64,000 nucleotides of DNA from an uncultured Clostridia bacterium (GTDB taxonomy: Bacteria; Bacillota; Clostridia; Oscillospirales; Acutalibacteraceae), in the NCBI GenBank assembly GCA_945876745.1, contig CAMCPL010000001.1, positions 186,001 to 250,000 of the forward strand, in the 5' to 3' direction. Shown here piece after piece: positions 61,707-64,000 of this stretch. The notes under the pieces are model-generated. The model did no database searches. It was given only the letters and a program-made list of their open reading frames with translations, and was not told where the DNA came from. Both the position numbers and the translations under genes were made by a program. Numbering within the stretch: position 1 is the first letter of the stretch; every line of letters starts with the position of its first letter.

Positions 61707-62720
61707 ATGGTAAAAGTTGCTATTAACGGTTTCGGCCGTATCGGTCGTCTTGCATTCCGTCAGATGTTCGGTGCAGAGGGCTACGAAGTAGTTGCTATCA
61801 ACGATCTTACAAGCCCAAAGATGCTTGCTCATCTTTTGAAGTATGACTCATCACAGGGTAAGTATGCTCTTGCTGATACTGTATCAGCTACTGATGATTC
61901 AATTATCGTAGACGGCAAGGAAATTAAGATTTACGCTATGGCTAACGCTGCTGAGCTTCCTTGGGGCGAGCTTGGCGTTGACGTTGTTCTTGAGTGCACA
62001 GGTTTCTACTGCTCAAAGGACAAGGCTTCTGCTCATATTCAGGCAGGTGCTCGTAAGGTTGTTATTTCTGCTCCGGCAGGTAACGATCTTCCTACAATCG
62101 TTTACAATGTTAACCACGACACACTTACTGCTGATGATACAGTTATTTCTGCTGCTTCTTGCACAACTAACTGCCTTGCTCCTATGGCAAAGGCTCTCAA
62201 CGACTACGCTGAGATTCAGAGCGGTATTATGTGCACAATCCACGCTTACACAGGCGACCAGATGACTCTTGACGGTCCTCAAAGAAAGGGCGACCTTCGT
62301 CGTTCAAGAGCTGCTGCTGTTAATATCGTTCCTAACTCAACAGGTGCTGCAAAGGCTATCGGTCTTGTTATTCCTGAGCTCAATGGCAAGCTTATCGGTT
62401 CTGCACAGAGAGTTCCTACTCCGACAGGCTCAACTACTATCCTTACTGCTGTTGTTAAGGGCAAGGACGTTACTGTTGAGGGCATCAACGCTGCTATGAA
62501 GGCTGCTGCAACCGAGTCATTCGGCTACAACACAGATGAAATCGTATCTTCCGACATCGTTGGTATGAGATACGGCTCACTCTTTGACGCTACTCAGACA
62601 ATGGTTCTTCCTGTTGGCGAGGACACCTATGAGGTTCAGGTTGTTTCTTGGTATGACAACGAGAACTCCTACACCTCACAGATGGTTAGAACAATCAAGT
62701 ACTTCTCAGAGCTTGGCTAA
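61707..62720 (+). CDS. gap: Glyceraldehyde-3-phosphate dehydrogenase
   Basis: GAPDH converts glyceraldehyde-3-phosphate to 1,3-bisphosphoglycerate with NAD+ in glycolysis. The 337-residue protein opens with the NAD-binding [12 protein letters not shown], has catalytic Cys152 in [12 protein letters not shown], and ends with [15 protein letters not shown]. The ATG follows CGGAGGTAAATTCCA. As with ppdK, codon choice is strongly biased (GCT, CTT, GGT), indicating high expression. It ends in a strong terminator. Confidence 0.98.
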   Translation: MVKVAINGFGRIGRLAFRQMFGAEGYEVVAINDLTSPKMLAHLLKYDSSQGKYALADTVSATDDSIIVDGKEIKIYAMANAAELPWGELGVDVVLECTGFYCSKDKASAHIQAGARKVVISAPAGNDLPTIVYNVNHDTLTADDTVISAASCTTNCLAPMAKALNDYAEIQSGIMCTIHAYTGDQMTLDGPQRKGDLRRSRAAAVNIVPNSTGAAKAIGLVIPELNGKLIGSAQRVPTPTGSTTILTAVVKGKDVTVEGINAAMKAAATESFGYNTDEIVSSDIVGMRYGSLFDATQTMVLPVGEDTYEVQVVSWYDNENSYTSQMVRTIKYFSELG

Positions 62721-62736
62721 TAAAACAAAAAGAATT

Positions 62737-62766
62737 GCTCTCGGCGTTTTGCCGAGAGCTTTTTTA
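62737..62766 (+). terminator. Terminator of gap
   Basis: GCTCTCGGC pairs with GCCGAGAGC around GTTTT-type loop sequence and is followed by TTTTTT. Confidence 0.9.
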
Positions 62767-62834
62767 AGTGAAGTTTTGCGATAAATCGCAAAGTGAAGTT
62801 TGCCTACGGCAAGATGAGGTTTGATTGATTATAG
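62764..62834. repeat. Diverged partial copy of repeat module A
   Basis: GTGAAGTTTTGCGATAAATC, ATCGCAAAGTGAA and GATGAGGTTTGATTGATTAT echo the right half of module A at 41223-41327 and 44243-44348. Confidence 0.5.
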
Positions 62835-62839
62835 TTTGT

Positions 62840-62868
62840 GGAATGACCGTGGGTCATTCCGTTTTTTT
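62840..62868 (+). terminator. Second hairpin with T-run after gap
   Basis: GGAATGACC and GGTCATTCC form a 9-bp stem with a 3-nt loop, followed by GTTTTTTT. Confidence 0.7.
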
Positions 62869-62884
62869 GTCCAATTGAAATGAA

Positions 62885-62911
62885 AATTTTAGGAATACAT
62901 TCCTAAAAATT
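62885..62911 (-). terminator. Terminator overlapping the PI-PLC stop codon
   Basis: On the minus strand TTTTTAGGAAT and ATTCCTAAAA form a 10-bp stem with a 2-nt loop and end in TTTT. The stop codon TAG lies in its first arm. Confidence 0.6.
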
Positions 62912-63793
62912 ATGCGCTATGAGTTTTTCGCAAAGGGCAGGGGTTGGGAAGTCGAGGTAGATTGTGCCGTAGTATTTTTGCTTTTCAAGCGGATATTGCA
63001 TAAGCAGAGGATTGATAACGCTTGCGTTATATTTCGGACCCTTGAGCCCGCCTGCGGTTGAGGTGTAATTTATGATATACTTTCCCGAAAACTCCTGCAT
63101 ACTGTCCAAAAACGGCTTTAGGCAGTCGTTCCATCTTTGGTGCGGCTTATACTTAAACCTATCCTGAATGACAAATTCGGCGTTGTCCTCGTTGTGCGTT
63201 TTCAATATCAGAGGCTCTGGTACCGCGGTGTCCTGCTCAACCCAGCGTGAGAAGTCAATGCCGGTGTTGTCGCTGCTAAAGTCGGGATTGCTTTCGTCCA
63301 TTTTGCAACGTCTTATGAGCACGATTTTTCCCCTCGCTTCATTGAGCGTCGGGATTTTATTTTTTGTAAACCAAAAATCCTCATAGCCCTTTATGTAGGT
63401 GTAAAAAAGGTTGTTGAAGCATTTTTCGTTTTCCTTGTTGCTGTCGTTTTTGAACTGAAAAATTATTGTCTCGCTTGGATTTTCGTCTAAAAATTTATAG
63501 CAATGCTCCAAGACATCCGCCATATCCATCTGTACCCTCGGCTTTTTCGGGGAATTGAACGCCTTTGCAATACCGTGCACCATTCCGAGGCGCTCGCCAC
63601 TTGACTGAACACGGATATCAAGCGCACGAACGCCGATGCAAAGCTGCTCGTAAATATTCATATCCTGCGTATTCGAGATGTGCATAAGCTGAACATATTG
63701 GGTTACGCAGTCGTGAGTGCCGGGTATCGTGAGGGTAAACAAATCCCTTTCGCCGTCAATATTTTTCATCCAATTTCTTAAATCTGTTTTCAT
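62903..63793 (-). CDS. Phosphatidylinositol-specific phospholipase C-like protein
   Basis: The 296-residue protein matches the bacterial PI-PLC X domain: catalytic His27 in LTIPGTHDCV, IGVRALDIRV, second catalytic His73 in GMVHGIAKAF, then VLEHCYKFLDENPSETIIFQ and INYTSTAGG. Such enzymes cleave phosphatidylinositol or glycosyl-PI to cyclic inositol phosphate. Most are secreted, but starting at the ATG at 63793 (GGTGATAATA upstream) there is no signal peptide; a longer frame to 63943 adds a hydrophobic stretch but lies upstream of the promoter. Intracellular action or non-classical export is therefore open. Confidence 0.85.
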   Translation of the reverse strand: MKTDLRNWMKNIDGERDLFTLTIPGTHDCVTQYVQLMHISNTQDMNIYEQLCIGVRALDIRVQSSGERLGMVHGIAKAFNSPKKPRVQMDMADVLEHCYKFLDENPSETIIFQFKNDSNKENEKCFNNLFYTYIKGYEDFWFTKNKIPTLNEARGKIVLIRRCKMDESNPDFSSDNTGIDFSRWVEQDTAVPEPLILKTHNEDNAEFVIQDRFKYKPHQRWNDCLKPFLDSMQEFSGKYIINYTSTAGGLKGPKYNASVINPLLMQYPLEKQKYYGTIYLDFPTPALCEKLIAHNF

Positions 63794-63809
63794 TATTATC
63801 ACCAACAAA

Positions 63810-63838
63810 AGTATACCAAATTTGTGTAGTTTTATCAA
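63810..63838 (-). promoter_or_regulatory. Promoter of the PI-PLC-like gene
   Basis: TTGATA and TATACT on the minus strand are 17 bp apart, about 20 bp before the ATG at 63793. This favours that start over any longer frame. Confidence 0.65.
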
Positions 63839-63896
63839 TAGAATACTTTTGTTCATAGTGGTATAATAAGAAAATAAAATATTTTTGAGGTAAAAT

Positions 63897-64000
63897 ATGG
63901 AATTGTTTACTAAATGCGGAGTGCTTACTCCGTCGCAAAGCAAGACAAATATTCGCTTTGATTTTGAGGTGCCCGGCGGCGTGAAGGCGTTGAGAGTTGA
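63897..64000 (+). CDS. Unidentified protein, N-terminal part only
   Basis: Only 34 codons are visible before the window ends. The ATG follows GAGGTAAAAT and a TGG-TATAAT extended -10 element lies at about 63872. The sequence MELFTKCGVLTPSQSKTN, then FDFEVPGGVKAL, resembles the short beta-rich opening seen before PHP-type metallohydrolase domains (CehA/McbA-like), but too little is present to assign a family. Confidence 0.5.
   Translation, partial: MELFTKCGVLTPSQSKTNIRFDFEVPGGVKALRV

Overview
The window looks like chromosomal DNA from an anaerobic gut-type Firmicute of class Clostridia, probably Oscillospiraceae/Ruminococcaceae. This is inferred from gene content: pyruvate phosphate dikinase, separate GltX and GlnS, QueH, a GGGtGRT/NifU-like operon, GPH sugar symporters with GH2 enzymes, Gram-positive capsule-type tyrosine kinases, and a PcsB/CwlO-like FtsEX system. 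No 16S rRNA or tRNA gene is present, so the genus cannot be named. Most genes have a clear ribosome binding site, and many promoters are near-perfect sigma-A type (TTGACA or TTGATA, 17 bp, TATAAT).

Layout. 0-3.5 kb is a small defence-like island: the start of a restriction-endonuclease-like protein, an AbiEi/AbiEii toxin-antitoxin pair with a probable autoregulatory operator, and an AT-rich AlbA_2/Schlafen-type protein. 3.5-7.8 kb holds an AraC regulator, an MFS transporter and a GH2 glycosidase; the first two lie between 46-bp direct repeats. 7.8-14.6 kb holds glmU with a membrane protein, ppdK and a GH18 lipoprotein. 14.7-23 kb is a surface-polysaccharide control locus: three Wzz/BY-kinase fusions, a CpsB-type phosphatase, two membrane-anchored Ig-like proteins, a small sortase substrate and an LCP transferase, with no glycosyltransferases in view. 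23-27 kb is a GH2/GPH sugar-use operon. 27-29 kb is the GGGtGRT/NifU-like operon.

29.5-41 kb is housekeeping on the minus strand: guaB-GDPD; queH-rarA-nth-aroK with overlapping genes; then three coiled-coil/M23 endopeptidases, the last directly behind ftsEX. 41-47 kb has a GPH transporter with a membrane partner, a large FG-GAP-like membrane protein and an S1-domain protein. 47-59.5 kb runs mostly on the plus strand: DUF951-prfA, a DUF559 gene between palindromic repeats, a TsaC-CoaE fusion with an M18 aminopeptidase, ilvE-luxS (minus), and gltX-glnS-typA. 59.5-60.4 kb is a repeat-rich accessory patch. It carries a 31-codon hydrophobic toxin-like gene opposed by a small antisense-type RNA, next to a 14-codon gpsA remnant. 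60.4-64 kb holds hemW, gap, a PI-PLC-like gene and the start of an unidentified gene.

The most notable non-coding signal is a family of small RNAs sharing the core GATAGACGGT, each behind a consensus TTGACA-17-TATAAT promoter and ending in a strong terminator. Four transcripts at three loci (about 29.1-29.4, 37.9 and 60.1 kb) fit this pattern, and one opposes the toxin-like gene. All functional statements rest on reading the sequence and on family knowledge; no database search was run.
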